Source of the DNA: Sambucus nigra
Taxonomy: Eukaryota > Streptophyta > Magnoliopsida > Dipsacales > Adoxaceae
DNA: 64,000 nucleotides
NCBI GenBank assembly: GCA_949130495.1
Contig: OX422211.1
Coordinates: 338,959,504 to 339,023,503, forward strand
Direction: 5' to 3'
Shown: piece by piece, positions 46,079 through 59,437 of the stretch
How positions within the stretch are numbered: the stretch's first letter is position 1
Layout of the letters: every line of letters starts with the position of its first letter
Position numbers and translations under genes: made by a program
The notes under the pieces: model-generated
What the model was told of the DNA's origin: nothing
The model's database searches: none
The model's input: the letters and a program-made list of their open reading frames with translations, nothing else

Positions 46079-47510
46079 GTTAGAATGTGTGTAATAAACA
46101 TAATTAAAAAAACTACACCAAGCTTATAGGGGTGAATAAGTTTGACAACAACATGAGGTCACTTTTTCAAATTAAAAAAAATTGTTTTCAATTTCAAAAG
46201 TTACAACACAAGATCTAATAAAGTGACTATCTAAATGATTTTATTAACTAATACAACAATGAAGTTAGGTAATCTAAATGGGAGAAATTAAATCTAATAC
46301 ACCTAAATAAATTTTATGTAAATCTACTAGATTCAAGTTAGATTTAACTAATGTGTCTGAACAAATGTGTGCATAAGAGTAGAAATTAAACACGATCATA
46401 CACATGACCAAGTTTGTGAGGAAAAATACCCACCAAGGGGTAATAAACCTGAACGCACTCCAATTTTAATTTCTACCTGAAAAGACGTATTATACAAGGC
46501 AATAAGATACCTATCACACAACCACTCTAGTGAGGTTACCTATGAACATTGCAACTTTCCCCCCATAGATAATGAAAAACCACAACGAGCTCCACGCCGC
46601 GAAGGAAGAAGTTCACTTTCTTTCTTAAAGTCGCGCCACACTCCAATTTCTCCAGTAAATTAGAATGACCCTAAATTTTTAGATCATGGAATAGTTGCTC
46701 ATAGAAAATCAGATGTAGAATAATGAATATACATTGGCTAGTGAATATTTGATCAAAACACTCTCAAATTCACTCACAAACTCTAGGATCAAGACCTACA
46801 TCTAGGTTTTTGAAAAGTTTATGAGGAAAAAGTCAAAACAGATTTGGAAGGAAGTAAAAATGATCTCTGAACTTTCCAAATACGCTCAGAGATGTATTTC
46901 ACTTGTGTAAAATTCAGATCATGACAAATAAGAGGGAAAAGCCTATATATAACAAATTTAAAAAATTTGATGATGGCGTGCGTACGGTGCACTTTTTTTA
47001 TGCGCACAATTCCATCCGGTGTGGAATCAAGGACAGGTTCATGAACATGGGCAAATAATGGTGTCGTGTAAATGCCATCGTGCTCATTGGTTTAAAAGAA
47101 AGTTGTGCAAACTATTAAGGCTCAGCATATTTAAAAAATGCCTTAACTTGTTTAAAATCAAATCAACTTTCAAAAACATATTTTCAAAAACTTTGAGATA
47201 GATTTAAACACTTGTTCCATCAAATTTTAATCCTCACACATTTTAGATAAAAATTTGTGCATGTGTGTAATTAACTATAAAAAAATTACAAATTCTAGTA
47301 AAAAGGATATATTCTTCAATTTGATAGGAATGAATGGAAACAAAAGTCTTCAAAGAGAAGCATGCAAAAGGTACTCAATCTTTAAAAGTTTAAACTAGAC
47401 ACAAGAGCACACCACACTTAAACGGATCAAATCTATATGAATTGAAAGACACACATTTTTTGACATAAAATATAGCCAATATAAACTATATACATACATA
47501 CATACTATAT
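46079..47510 (-). mobile_element. LTR F, probable copia solo LTR or fragment
   Basis: It starts on the plus strand TGTTAGAATGTGTG and within 70 bp has TATAGGGGTGAATAAG, the context usually seen at the U5 end of minus-strand plant copia LTRs. A minus-strand TATATAGG (46936-46945) would be its promoter TATA box. It splits the DUF7745-like frame. No internal region or primer-binding site is attached, and the right boundary and target duplication could not be fixed. Confidence 0.45.
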
Positions 47511-47539
47511 TTTCAGCATGTATGTGTACACCAAAATTG

Positions 47540-48340
47540 CTGCTATAGTTATGTGGATGCGATGTCATAGATATCCGACTGCCACTATTCCGACGAAGAA
47601 TCTAAATGGTCTTGATCACTAGAAGGAATACACTTTTACTTTCTTATGGGGTTGTCATGTGATGCTATTCATGTGGCTACTAGATAGATTCTTTTTGGCT
47701 ATGTCTCCTCTATTTTCTTCAACCATTATCCATAATTTATTTTTCGGCCACGTACGGACTTTGAAGTGTATATGAAGGATTAATTTGACTGAATTTTAAT
47801 TAATGAGGCCAGTTCTCTTCGTTGGTCCGTGCCATGGCGGGGTGAGTTAACATTTGTCTTGAAGTAGATGATTATCTATATGTTCGCCTTATATGCCTCC
47901 GTCGGACCTATTTCTACTTCTCTTGGAAATTTTTACTCCAAGTAGGTTGGGAGAAGATTTTTTCTACGTGCATAAGAAATATCTTCCCTGTAGAGGATCT
48001 AACCGAATATCTAAGGATATGTTTTGGAGGTTGTAGTAGCATCATAGACCAACTCGGTGTTTGACCATGTCTGTGGGGGAAGCTTTAGTGCTTTAGGAGA
48101 TTAAGTGAAATTGTTATGCAAGGATTTGGTGTTGAAGGTTTGTACTGAGGAGTTTTGCCAACAATGGCTTATGTCAGCAATGGTTGTGGGAGACGGTGCA
48201 GTGATCCCAAATAAGCTTTTCAAGATGTACTGTCATGTTGAGTATATACGAACTCAAGGGGGACTACTGGGAACCTCCAGAAGGTGCTAATGGAGACAAT
48301 GATGATGATAAAATGGTCCCCTCTAGCAGTTAAAGAAAGT
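47540..48340 (+). pseudogene. DUF7745-like antisense frame, second part (decayed)
   Basis: After LTR F the plus strand again shows protein-like stretches in shifting frames: a Cys-His, Leu/Phe-rich segment near 47650-47700 and a Trp-rich GELTF...YASVGPISTS stretch near 47835-47925, resembling the C-terminal half of DUF7745 proteins. The 61-codon frame at 48105-48290 continues it. It is too broken for a firm call. Confidence 0.3.
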
Positions 48341-48889
48341 TCTTGTGAAGATTTCAAGAGAAATGGTTAGTTTGGTTATTAGGTGTTGTTTTTTGGTAGT
48401 TTTTTTTAGTGTGGATTTTAGTGAAGGTTTGTGAGTGTTGTTTGTCTGGCATGGTCACGAGGGAAGGTTTGTTGTCTTGTTGGTATGGGTATTATAGGCA
48501 CTTGGGAAAGAATTCTGTTGATGTGTCATGTAGAAACCTATATTTTTAATAAAAATTATTGAAACAAATGCCAATTTATCATATATTGTTTTGCCTTTGT
48601 GGAAGAATCATTTGTATTTTAACTATCTACACCGATCGCTAAGGCGTACATAATACTTTTGTTTAATTGAAATGATGAGAGAGACTTATGTCTCTTGATA
48701 GAAAAAAAATTATTTTGTGAAAGATCAAGGACTCAAAGTTTCTTTATTGGTTGCCTACGTACCTTTGTGGGGATGAAAAAGTGTATAATGTTTGGAATGT
48801 ATTTTGAGACGATTAGGTCCTATGTAGTTCTCGTGGAAAATAAAATGGTAGCATTTTTTAGAATATAAGGGAAACGAGGATTTCATAGG

Positions 48890-49960
48890 GAGACGAAAGT
48901 TGGAACAAGGACATAACTTTTTGAGATGATCTAGGTTGACTGGGCATAATATTTCTTCTCCATTGAGACTAGTGAGCATAGCGACACCTCATGATAAGAT
49001 TTTTTTCACAAGTTATGGGCCTCTCCTGTTGGGATTGAAATTCCCTCTACGATCCCATATATGTTATATGATTTATATGAGAGAAATGTCACCTTTTTGA
49101 ACATTGCAATATTTGACTTTCTTATTGAATGATTGTGCATTGAGGCAATGATACACTTGTATATGATATAAGCCTTCAACATCTTTTCATCCGAGAGTGA
49201 TAACTTGTCGTAACAAATTCGGCGCTAATTAACTGCTCTTACTTCTTAATCATGACTCACATGGAATCTCAAGTTTGATAGGCAAGACTGTTTCCATGCC
49301 ATTAACTAATGAGTAAGGGATAACCCCAGTGGGCATTCTGATAGATGTACGACATGACCAGAGTGCATAAGGGATCTTGTCAACCATATCACTACAACTT
49401 TCTATCATCCTACTGATTATGAATTTATGGCTCTTATTCATAGATTCAATGCCCCATTAGTTTGTGGTCTGTATGGTGAAGACTTGTGTATCTGAAAAAT
49501 GTACTCTTCGACAACTTCTGTGGCTTCAGTTTCAAAATGGAATCCATTATCAAATGATATTCTTTCGAATAAATTTGGCCACTTTCTTTGCATTCAACAA
49601 TGCGTATGACTAAGATTTAACCCTCTTAGTGAAATAATAGATGAAGACTAATATTAACTCATGCCCATTATATGCTTTGGGAATAATATTTCTAATGATG
49701 TCGATGCCCCAAGTTGAGAAGGTCCATGTTAAAAACTCTCATGCGGGGGTAAATGATGGAGATTGGTAAATTATTGGTTTTTGAGGCACCTGTAAATGTA
49801 TGTGGTGCAATTATGGACCATTGTAGTCTAATGGTATCCATGTTAGACGATCTTCTTGGCAAGCGTATGACTGTTCATATCGTAATTCCCACCACGAATT
49901 TTTTGCATGATCTCTTCAGTGTTATCCCCTGCTATGCATTATAAATGGGTACCATCTAAG
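48890..49960 (-). pseudogene. Tat-type gypsy integrase remnant
   Basis: The minus strand shows the core start GIDII-type block (about 49700), the conserved YALWSCRTSIRMPTGVIPYS segment followed by LVNGMETVLPIKLEIP (49375-49255), and the C-terminal LNGEEILCPVNLDHLKKLCP block ending near 48890, which closes pol in Tat-lineage elements. Stops and frameshifts separate the blocks. The family joins element DNA to the chromosome; this copy is inactive. Confidence 0.83.
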
Positions 49961-50099
49961 TTTCTCTTGAACATGGTTTTATCACAAATGATATTTAGGA
50001 TGAAAGTTTTCAAAAGTCTTTCTTGTCATCCCCATGAGGGTATCTATTATATTTGTGGAGGCACCAATTATTTCAATACCATAGTCCAATGTTTTCTGA

Positions 50100-52310
50100 A
50101 TCTTCTTTGATAGTGAGCTCGATGTGGTAGTAGTGAGTTAGTCTAAACTACTTTTCAACTTGTAAGGTGGTAATCGTTATTCCTTAGGGCATGTTCATCA
50201 TAGAATATAGTGTCTCCAATGCATTGACAAAGTTGTTATTTGAATGAGAGAGGTAATGAAAGGTGTCATCTTTGAATTATGAGGTGAGATTTCAAGAGGA
50301 ACGTGAAAGGGTAAGAGTTTCTCATCTTTGACTTTCCATTTACGTGTGAATTTTTCTATTATGAAATATTGATAAGTATCAAGGTATTGAATTACATTAT
50401 CAAGAGAAATTTTAATTCACACACTACATGCCACATATTTATGTTATTGGTGCAAAGAAAATCCAACTTATTGGTGATGGGAGTATGTGAGTTATTAGAC
50501 ATGACCAGAAGTATTCTAACATCATATCCTTTATTATTGGTAGTTGAGTCAAAGTAGTTTTCCATCGGAGTTCCTCGTGGGTAGTGCAAAGAATATCTTC
50601 ATCTGGGAATTCAAATATACTACATTAACTTCTTCCATGAGGTGATCTTCTGTATAATCAAAAGTGAAACCGAACTCAGCTAGTATAAGCAACCATTAGG
50701 CCATGCAGTTTGACAAAGCAAGTTTATCCAAAAACTAGTTTATGGTATTTATATGGGATACTTGATGGGAAAGGCAAGCATATAATGTTGGAGTTTTTGG
50801 GTGACCCAAACTAAGGCCATGCATGCCTTTTCCAATGCTGTGTCATTCTCTTCACACCCTGCCAGTTTTTACCGGTATAGTAAATGGCTTTCTATTTGTG
50901 TGACTCCTCAATGTATTAGCCTAGAATATACCCAAAAGTAATGTTAGTGACAATTAAGTATAGGAGGATGGGTATACCATGATGTAGTCATATGAGCACC
51001 GATGGTTGAGTAAGGTACAACTTGATTTATCGAAGGATTCTTGACATGTTTAATTTTAGACTTTGATCGAATGCTTTCGAAGGAGTTTGAAGATGGATTT
51101 GAAAATGGACGCGATCTGGTTAATGAACATGCTAATTTACTAAAGCTTCTTTAAAAAAATATGTACTTCTTTCACAGTTTGAGAGGGTAACATTAAGAGG
51201 ATTATTTTGAACTTAGCAGGGCTTGCTTCAATCCCTCTCTTATTGACTACGAAACTTAGGAGTTTCCTTTTTGTGGCACTAAATATGCATTTTTGTGGAT
51301 TCAAGTGCATCTAGTTTTATACTAATTGTTTGAAGAATTTATTTTTGGTAGGGATGTGACCTTCTCGAGTTTTGGATTCTATGACCATGTCGTCAAAATA
51401 GAATTCCATTTACATATGGATAATATCATGCTTACAAGTTATGGCTTCTCTTTGGTATGTATCCACGATATTTTTTAGATCAAATAACATAATAGTGTAG
51501 AAAAATTCCTCATGGGGTTGTGAAAGTATTATTCTCTTAGGGATCGGGATACATATTGATCTGATTATACCCGACGAATTCATCAACGAATGACTGGAGG
51601 GCATGACTGACAGTGTAGTCGATGATCGTGTTGAGATTGGGTAAATTCATCTTTTAGAGAAGCTTTGTTCAGATCCTGATAGTCGATGCTCATTCGTACT
51701 TTTCCTCCTAACGTTGGCACAAGGACTATGTTGGCGATCCAAGTTGGATACTAGACTACACGGATGAAACCCACATTGAGTTGCTTGAACACTTCACTTT
51801 GAAAAACCATTCATGTTGAAGTTTCCTCAACCTTTTCTTGGAAAGTTTGCATTCTGGGAATATTGGGATCTCATGTTACACGATTTTGGGCCTAATGTCG
51901 GGTATGTCGCTATAAGACCATGAGAATACATTCACGAACTCCTTTAAAATCTCCCTGAATTGTCACCACTCTTAATTATAAGGTTTGTTCATATCCTAAT
52001 CTCGTACGGTGTGCTACTAGAACCAAGATTATTGACAATATCTTCCTCATCATTAGTTTGAACGCGGTTATGTTGTTTTATTTTTTTCTTATTAAGAGAA
52101 GTTAAGAATTTTGGTTAGAATCAGTGAAATTAATATAGAGCATAACAAGATATTCAAAATATTCATTCATTTAATTGATATCATTTTTAGGAAAAACAAC
52201 AATGAGGACATCCTCAAAGGAGGCCTCGTTAACATTGACGTCATGAACATAGAAAAAATAAGTATGGATGATCTCAAGGTTATAGGCAACAAGGTTCTTC
52301 ATTGGCAGGG
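50100..52310 (-). pseudogene. Tat-type gypsy RT and RNase H remnant
   Basis: RT blocks include LKEFVNVFSWSYSDIPDIRP (about 51950-51890), an RMSIDYQDL-like stretch near 51690, FFYTIMLFDLKNIVDTYQRE (51520-51450) and the catalytic box FYFDDM near 51405-51385, a variant of YVDD keeping both Asp. RNase H-side connection blocks LEKACMALVWVTQKLQHYML (about 50850-50780) and the following tether are present in altered frames. The enzyme copies element RNA to DNA and is broken here. Confidence 0.83.
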
Positions 52311-54250
52311 GCGGACTAGATGAGATGATCCACTAATTGAAAAGTCTTGTCAGTAAGGATGGCTCAGATTCCGCTCAAAACAATAAGATGTTCATTTACA
52401 GTTCAACGAGGCAAAATGATTCATCGCTATTAGTATTTTTAATGACCACACTCTCCAACTATTGAAAAACGTCACATTGACCCAAAATGATGTGGGTTAT
52501 CTCTGCTACTGAACCATTTGGATTCTAGTAATATAAATCCCTATCTACGCCCCTGTTGCTATGGCCTTCCAAATAATTACTTCCAACTCCTCGGTTCTCA
52601 TTGGTAACTGACCCTGTCATGCCTGACCTACAAAACCCACCATCGCATTAGAACTCTAGGATCTTCTTGTTCTTCTCATCCTAGTGTTTGCTATTAAAAA
52701 AAATCTACAAAACACGTAACAAATCAAAGCTTAAGGAGATTACAAATAAAAAAGATGCATTAATGAACGATAAATGAAAAATTAGGATTAATATATAACT
52801 CTAATGACCTAGGTCCATGCTCTGATGCTAACTATAAAAACTCGCATGTTTTAATATCAGAGTTGATCAAGCTCAGATATTAAAAATATTAAACTACTAT
52901 AATTTAAAATGTCACTCTTAGCACGTGATATAAATACGAGACATTTAAAACATTTCCAATAAGAAGAGATATGTGAGATGACAATATGACTGATCATTAA
53001 ATATAGAGTCCAAATAGAACATCCTTTAATAATCCAATTATATACAAAAGTCTCAATACAATATCCCAAATACAACTGTGGACTCACAAGCGACTCAAGA
53101 GTCCAAAAGCTATCTCATATGAAAAATACAAAGGAAAGGAAAACTATATTATACATAAAATAAATATCTAACATCCAAACTTCTCTCTTATATGCAATCC
53201 ACTCGTAAAATCTCAAACCTAACCTGAGAGGTTAGTCAATGCAACAGGTCAGGGCCCACTACAAGAACACTATCTACGTCTCATAAAGTGGATAACATAA
53301 ACCAACGAAAGTACCAAGTGAAATAAATACCACAATAGATTCTTTTATATAACATTATCAATTAACTTAGTATATTTATCAATGTTCACAAAATAATAAG
53401 TCATATCCAACTATATGAATAACAACATAGTTTAACAGTGTTTCATAATACCAAGAATATAAAGGGATTTCCAATTACTAAACATGGTATACTAATTAAC
53501 CATATAATAATGAGTCAATTACAAATAGCTACTCATTGATCAATGTTAATAACATATTTTCTAAAGGAACATCTCAGTAACTTTCGATTTACCAACCTAT
53601 ACAAAAGAAACCCATAATGTTCAACTTATCACTGTTGTTAAAAATTGTTTATCCACTTTTGAGTTTCATATTTTGTTTTTTATCAATTCACTTTCAATGA
53701 AAGATATTATATCATATTTCAGTTCTATTCTAGCTGAGTGCCCTTATCAATATCGTGTTTAAGGAAGCGTCAAACGCTTATCTTTTTTATCTCACTTATT
53801 CCATCTTTTGTTTCATTATACTTCAATATAGTTAACTAGCCTCCTTCAAAGGCTCAAATATCACAATACATTCCACTAACTCATTAGTTTAATCAATTAA
53901 CTAACCTCTTAATTGATTACAACGTAGATGACATACGCCCCTTATCCCCAATAATCTCAAGAAACATGTGGGATTTTCATAAAGAAATGTCATACAAACT
54001 CATCACATTCTTCTGCGCATTTCCAAAAAACCTGTCACCACTTACTACACAATGCCAATAAAGAACCATCACACAAAACTGTAGCCGCCTTAGCTTGTGA
54101 ATGAGCTCTAATTAAATGAGTTGAGGGCCAATGCCATTAATTCATAATTAGATCTGTCAATCCAGGTGATCTTTTCCTCAGAGAATATTTTAAAACAAGT
54201 TTTATCTTCTTTTTAACCATGTCATACCATGGTCTAGGAACGCCATAATA
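52310..54250 (-). mobile_element. Element E: fragment of a second gypsy element
   Basis: D protease and RT, normally contiguous, are separated here. On the minus strand TTAGCATCAGAGCATGG (52834-52818) is a primer-binding site of initiator-Met type, preceded (to the right) by LTR-like DNA beginning at about 52836 and including a GGGCCCTGACCTGTTGCATT block near 53260, similar to the R-U5 block of other gypsy LTRs here. A short gag-like frame may start at ATG 52679. LTR start, second LTR and target duplication were not found, so boundaries are approximate. Confidence 0.5.
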
Positions 54251-55060
54251 GGTAAAATATTCACCCGTTTGATGAAGTTACCATTTATAAAGTCTCCATA
54301 AATCACTTCCTTTCTCTTCACTACCCTATTTATATATGGTTGATGGAGAGATAGAAGTTCCACTAGGGATGCTTGGTACCTGAAAGCGTGCGACGAATAA
54401 GCAGTTTTTAAGACAATTGGCTAGAGGATCCCATATTTCCTACAATCGAGCCCTAATTCGGGCATAAAGTGCATCTTCTTGAACATTGAAATTACATCAA
54501 AATTTCCATATGGGTTGTAATACATACTCACACTTTCTTTGAAATCATCTCCATCCACGAGAGGGAGTGGATAAATCTTGAAGACTGAGAGTAATATGCC
54601 ATTAGTGTTGTATTGGATTTCTAAGATTGGGTTTCTAGTGCCAGCAACATCTAAATTATTGTTGTCCCTAATTATAATGATAACTTGATTATCTGTAAGG
54701 AACTGTAGTTTATAATGAATAAAAAATGCAACTCCTCTGATATTTTGAAGTCACGGGCAGCCAAGAAGTAGATTGAAACATGTTGAGATATTGATCACTT
54801 GGAATTCCACTTGAGGAAAATTGTGCCAACCTCCGGTGTGAGGAGAATTAACCCCATAAATACTCGATGGGCGTTGTCATAAGCATAAATAAGAGGGAAT
54901 GTATGAGTGAGATCACTGACTTCCAGCCCCAAGCATTGAAGCGTTCAGAGTGGGTATACATTCAAGGCATAAATATTATCAATAATTACCAATGGGATTG
55001 TGTTATGTAGAACTTTAACCTATATATTAAGAGATTAGTGGTGACCAGGGATGAACTTAG
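54250..55060 (-). pseudogene. Tat-type gypsy protease region remnant
   Basis: On the minus strand QVINISTCFNLLLGCP (about 54800-54755) matches the 'F.V.d....yNlLLGrpw' segment after the aspartic protease active site, followed by GVAFFIHYKLQF, a Tat protease hallmark, and YYNPYGNFDVISMFKKMHFM near 54525-54465. The catalytic DSG triad could not be located. The gene is cut on its RT side by element E. Confidence 0.7.
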
Positions 55061-55699
55061 GGATTTTATTGTTAAGAAAAGAAATGAGCCTTTTAGCGGT
55101 TTGTTTTATAACTATATGAATTGCCTCAATTGGGGAGATGGACGGAGGAACTGTATCATATGTGATAAGCTTGATGATGGAATTCTTATAAGTTGAGAGG
55201 ACATGGAAAGTTACAAAAGGGTGATGTTTGCTCGGGTCTTTTTTAGCTGGTTAAGAGTTTTTCTTTCTATAATGGTCATTTCTGGCATTAGCGGTTCTTT
55301 AATAACTATTTTCCCTTTATTTATGGGCAAACTATCCAAGGGAGGAATTGGATCCTTGTAGTATTGAACCAACATAGTCATGTGGTTAATTAATGATAGG
55401 AAAAAGAGAAGCTAGTTTTTTCATATATCTCCGAACAACATAAATTTTTTATCTATGATAGAAGTTCTTTGAAGGAAAGCACTCTAGGAAAGGAGGCAAG
55501 CACACTGGGAGATTTATTATCGAGTTCATTGTCTAAATAATTTGAGTTGTTAGAGTCACCACCCCATCCCACATTTGTTATCCAATCATTCGCAGATAAG
55601 TATATATGATTAATAACTTTAAGTGCTTCAAATTATAAACTTCCCATGCTACAAATAAATGGTCCTGAAAAGGGACTAATAATCCATTTAGCTTCACAG

Positions 55700-57169
55700 C
55701 AATGAGTATATCAGAAGCTTCATTTATTCTTCCCAACTTGAGGATTTCCTACGTTAGAATTTGGACAATGCTATCCAGGTTGAACTCTTTAGGAGGTACA
55801 AACCAGTCGTGGAATTTCGGGCCCACTTTTAGGCTTCCATATAAAAATTAATAATTTTTGCATATTCTTCCTCTCCGAGAGTCCACTTTGGAAGAAACTT
55901 CACACCTACCTCTTTCAAATGTTCAAGAATAGCAATCATGTCCATGCTCTGTGTTTCTGACTTACTACGGGAAACTTTAAAATCTCTTGTAATCAGTGAG
56001 AGGGCTTAATCACGAGTAGTTTTAAGATGCAATAGTTGGGATAGGAATGTCTGGAGAGGAACCTGGCTTTTTTCTAGTTTTAAAAATGAAGTGGGACTGT
56101 TTATAGTCTTGATTTTGGTTGAGGGGTTAAAATCAGAATCTTTATCGATAGGTATGGAGTTCATGTCGCCCTGATGTATAGTATAGGATATTGGGTAGTG
56201 TTTGGTTCTAGACCTGCGAGAGGGGGGCAATGATACCCTTACTAATGATTTCATGCACAATATTTTTAAGGTGATGGCATTACTTTGTTGTATGCCTGGA
56301 GGTTTGGTGAAAATCATAGCAAGAACCATGGTGAAATATCTCTGAAAAGGGCCAGGAAATGGACGACGATCTAGAGGTTTGATAAGGTTTCACAACAGAA
56401 GGTCTTGATACACTTTAGAGAGGGAATCTTGGATTACGATGTAATCCTTTCAAATAAAATTAGTGTGAGATTATTTTTCACATGAAGGGTATGGTTAAGA
56501 GGAGATGTTATTGATGGCGTCAATCACAAGTTTCTCAAACTTCTAAGGAGTAAACATACATAATGACTTCTTTTCAGAGATGCACATTGGGAGGATCATT
56601 TCCTTAAAATTTGTTAAATATCGGGCATTTTGAATTTCTCAGGCAGGTGAGACTCTAGATAGGAGACATGTGGGTATAGTCCACGTAATTTCCTCAAATT
56701 TTCACATGGTCGAATTTTTTGGAGATCATTTTGAGATCTTTTTTCACCATACTAATTTCTTCTTCTTTAGGAGCTGTTAGAATGGGAACGAGCAAGTTAG
56801 CCCCTGGTTGGGGAAGATTTAGCATAAGCAGATGAGGAAGAGGTAACCTATTGATAGGACGTATAAATGTACTTTAATATGTCGAACATGCTAATATTCT
56901 TTAGGTTCCCACATAGGCTCGAGCATTCCTTGTGCATGCGAATATTATTCAGTGTCCCACATAGGCTCGAGCATCCCTTAACCCACAACAGGTGGAAATG
57001 ACACATTCTGATTTGGCATGACCTATAGTTAAGCCATTTCCAGAATATGAGCCTTGTTTCTTTTCAACTCATAAACATTTGGTAGGATGTTATCAATATT
57101 AGCGGTGATTTGAGCAAGAACATTCATCAAAATTGGTTGAATATTGGCATCCTGATTAAGGTTCTCCAT
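55700..57169 (-). pseudogene. Tat-type gypsy gag remnant
   Basis: The start ATG is taken at 57169 (MENLNQDANIQPILMNVLAQ), typical of Tat gag N-termini. A LYPHVS...LPEKFKMPDI block near 56675-56610 matches the conserved 'P.KFKmP.f' segment, and an FHHGSCYDFHQTSRHTT-like His/Cys-rich segment near 56320-56265 matches the zinc-binding region. Frames shift repeatedly. Gag would form the particle; this copy is dead. Confidence 0.72.
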
Positions 57170-57748
57170 GAGTTAACTACTGTGAGACTACTTTGTCTCT
57201 ACTGAAGTGGGTGAAGATGAAGTATAACTCCACGGTGGTTTGAGAGAGGATCTTAACCAATAGAGATCCAGACTAAAGTAGAGGTAATATGGTCGCACTT
57301 GAGAGGGAAAAGGTAATTTTTTTTTTAATTTTTAGGAAAAGGATATTTTTGGTATTTTTAAGAAAAAGGAGAAATAGACCATCAATATTAATTGCTATTA
57401 TTAGGTTCTAATTGTATTATGTTCTGCCTAGGGTGCAAATGAAATGTAGGACATGACCCAAGTATGGGAGAAAAAAGTGTGCGTAATATAAGACATAGTT
57501 TAACTTGTTTCCAGGCTCACGGACAAGTCCTGTTTGAAAATGCGTAAAAGAGCAATAAATTTGGTAGTAAGATACTCGAAATTTTGGTAGAGTTTTGAGT
57601 TGGAATAGACAATATAGATATGAGTGTCCTAAGGTAGACATCTATACGAGGGTTATGAATTAGAGGTTAGTGTAAGGGTTCCCCCCTTTGGTATGACTTC
57701 GACAATATAACTCAAGGCTATTAGGGAAATCGTCATCGGTACGTATAT
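57170..57748 (-). other. Element D leader next to gag
   Basis: Non-coding DNA of element D between gag and the insertion point of element C. It continues at 62300-63186 beyond C. The short frame at 57417-57641 is not supported. Confidence 0.55.
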
Positions 57749-57753
57749 GGAAG

Positions 57754-59279
57754 TGATTAGGCATAAATTATTCATATATATCCCATTAATTTTGATATTT
57801 TTAAGTTCCTATGCGGTGTAAATAACTTGGATTTATCTCATATTTATGCTATTAAACCTTTTTGGCAAGTATTTCTTGTTTTGTGTATCTCCTATGTGTT
57901 TTCAGGCAAGCTAGTGCGAAAGAGAACTCAAACCAGTGAAAGAAAGCAAGAAATGGGGAGTTCAAGGGCATTTTTGTAATTTTACAGCCATATTCTGGAG
58001 GTGGGGAAAACTAGAAAGTTGAAGATCTCTAAATTATAAAAACACTGGAAAAAATGGCACCCAATTCGATCTACGGTGAAGAAGTTATGCCCATCTAAAG
58101 TTGAGAAAGAAATCCAAGCAAAAACTGTTAAGGGATCCGAAGAGATTGTAAAACGAACCGACCCGACCATTAGTCACGCTCCAGATCCGTTACAAAATTA
58201 GTCACACTTTCTAAGTGTGAAAAATTGGCAGATACGGGATTTTTTTTGTCCTTATCTTTCAGCCAAAAGAGTTTCATGTTTTGGGGACTATTTTAAATGA
58301 CCCCTAGCCTATATATTTAGTCATTAGGACTCTTTTTATTCAGATTTCATTCATACAAAAGCTCTATAAGAAGTGGAAACATCTAAGCGAAGAATTTACA
58401 TATTTTGCACCTTCAATTCAAGAGCTTTTTTAGTTTTTCTTCAATCTTTGATTTCCTCTTGCATGTTCTTGTTCTTCAATCTGGGTAACTTTTATTTCCA
58501 ACACTTTTATTATTATTTCTCATGTTTAATCTCTCTTTCCAAACAATTATGAGTTCATGCAATCTAGATAACGTAGTTTTCATTAATTTCACCATGTTAG
58601 GCTAGGTTTTTAAAGGTTGGGATGCATGAACCCAACCCGATGTGGTTTGCATGGGTATAAAATTAGTTCTCTAAATTTAATAATTGAATAGATCGTGTTG
58701 TATGGTGATCACAACCGTTGTAAGACATTTGATCTCGTTTGCCCTAGGTAACTGGGATGCTTAAGAGTGCAACGCGCGTGTAGCTAATACGACACCGCTT
58801 TATTCGTCCATTGCTTACATACTGTGCGGGCTACGATCCCTCATATATGTAATACTTAGGAGTGTTATAGACTGGGTTTTAATCCATCCTTTGCTTACAT
58901 ACTGTACGGGCTACGATCCCTCATATATGTAATAGTTAGGAGTACTAAAGACTGGGTTTGATCAATTAATTAATTTACGACTAGTTTTGTACTGGTAAAC
59001 ATACTAGGAGTTGGGGGATTGTGTCCCTACCTTAATTTTCCAATTAGTTTTAGTTAACTTCTTTATTTTTTCCTTTTTCCTTTCTCACTCAATAATCATC
59101 TTTTACACTTTATTTTTTGAAGTAATAAATCAACTAAAATCTATCCCTATGGATTCGATACCCAGACTCGCCACTATACTCCATAAGAGTGTAGTTAAAT
59201 TTTAGGTTTTTATATTGCGATTGGAAGACAATAACAATGATTAGCGTATTACACGGACGCTCAGTTTCCACTTCGATCA
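57754..59279 (+). repeat. Element C 5' LTR (1526 bp)
   Basis: Termini TGAT and ATCA, followed by three bases and the primer-binding site. 58587-59279 is repeated at 61600-62294. It contains a TATATATTTAG box near 58310 as possible promoter and two tandem copies of an 80-bp unit (58811-58970) holding CATACTGTGCGGGCTACGAT; both LTRs have the pair. Confidence 0.9.
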
Positions 59280-59282
59280 AAA

Positions 59283-59300
59283 TGGCGCCGTTGCTGGGGA
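59283..59300 (+). promoter_or_regulatory. Primer-binding site of element C
   Basis: TGGCGCCGTTGCTGGGGA begins three bases after the LTR. It differs by one base from the complement of plant tRNA-Asp (TGGCGCCGTTGCCGGGGA), the primer of Athila-type gypsy elements. Confidence 0.9.
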
Positions 59301-59437
59301 GTGTTTTCTTATAGATTATAATTGATTTACTATTTCGCAAGATTTTTTTTTTCTTTTGTATTTTTTTTTGTTTTAACCTTTTTTGTAGGCTTGCACAATT
59401 GAACACCAAGAAACGTTGAATCCTCAACCGCACACCT

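Noticed and set aside
52111..52323. 70-codon plus-strand frame
   Set aside because: It is the complement of decayed element D sequence between protease and RT, with no motif.
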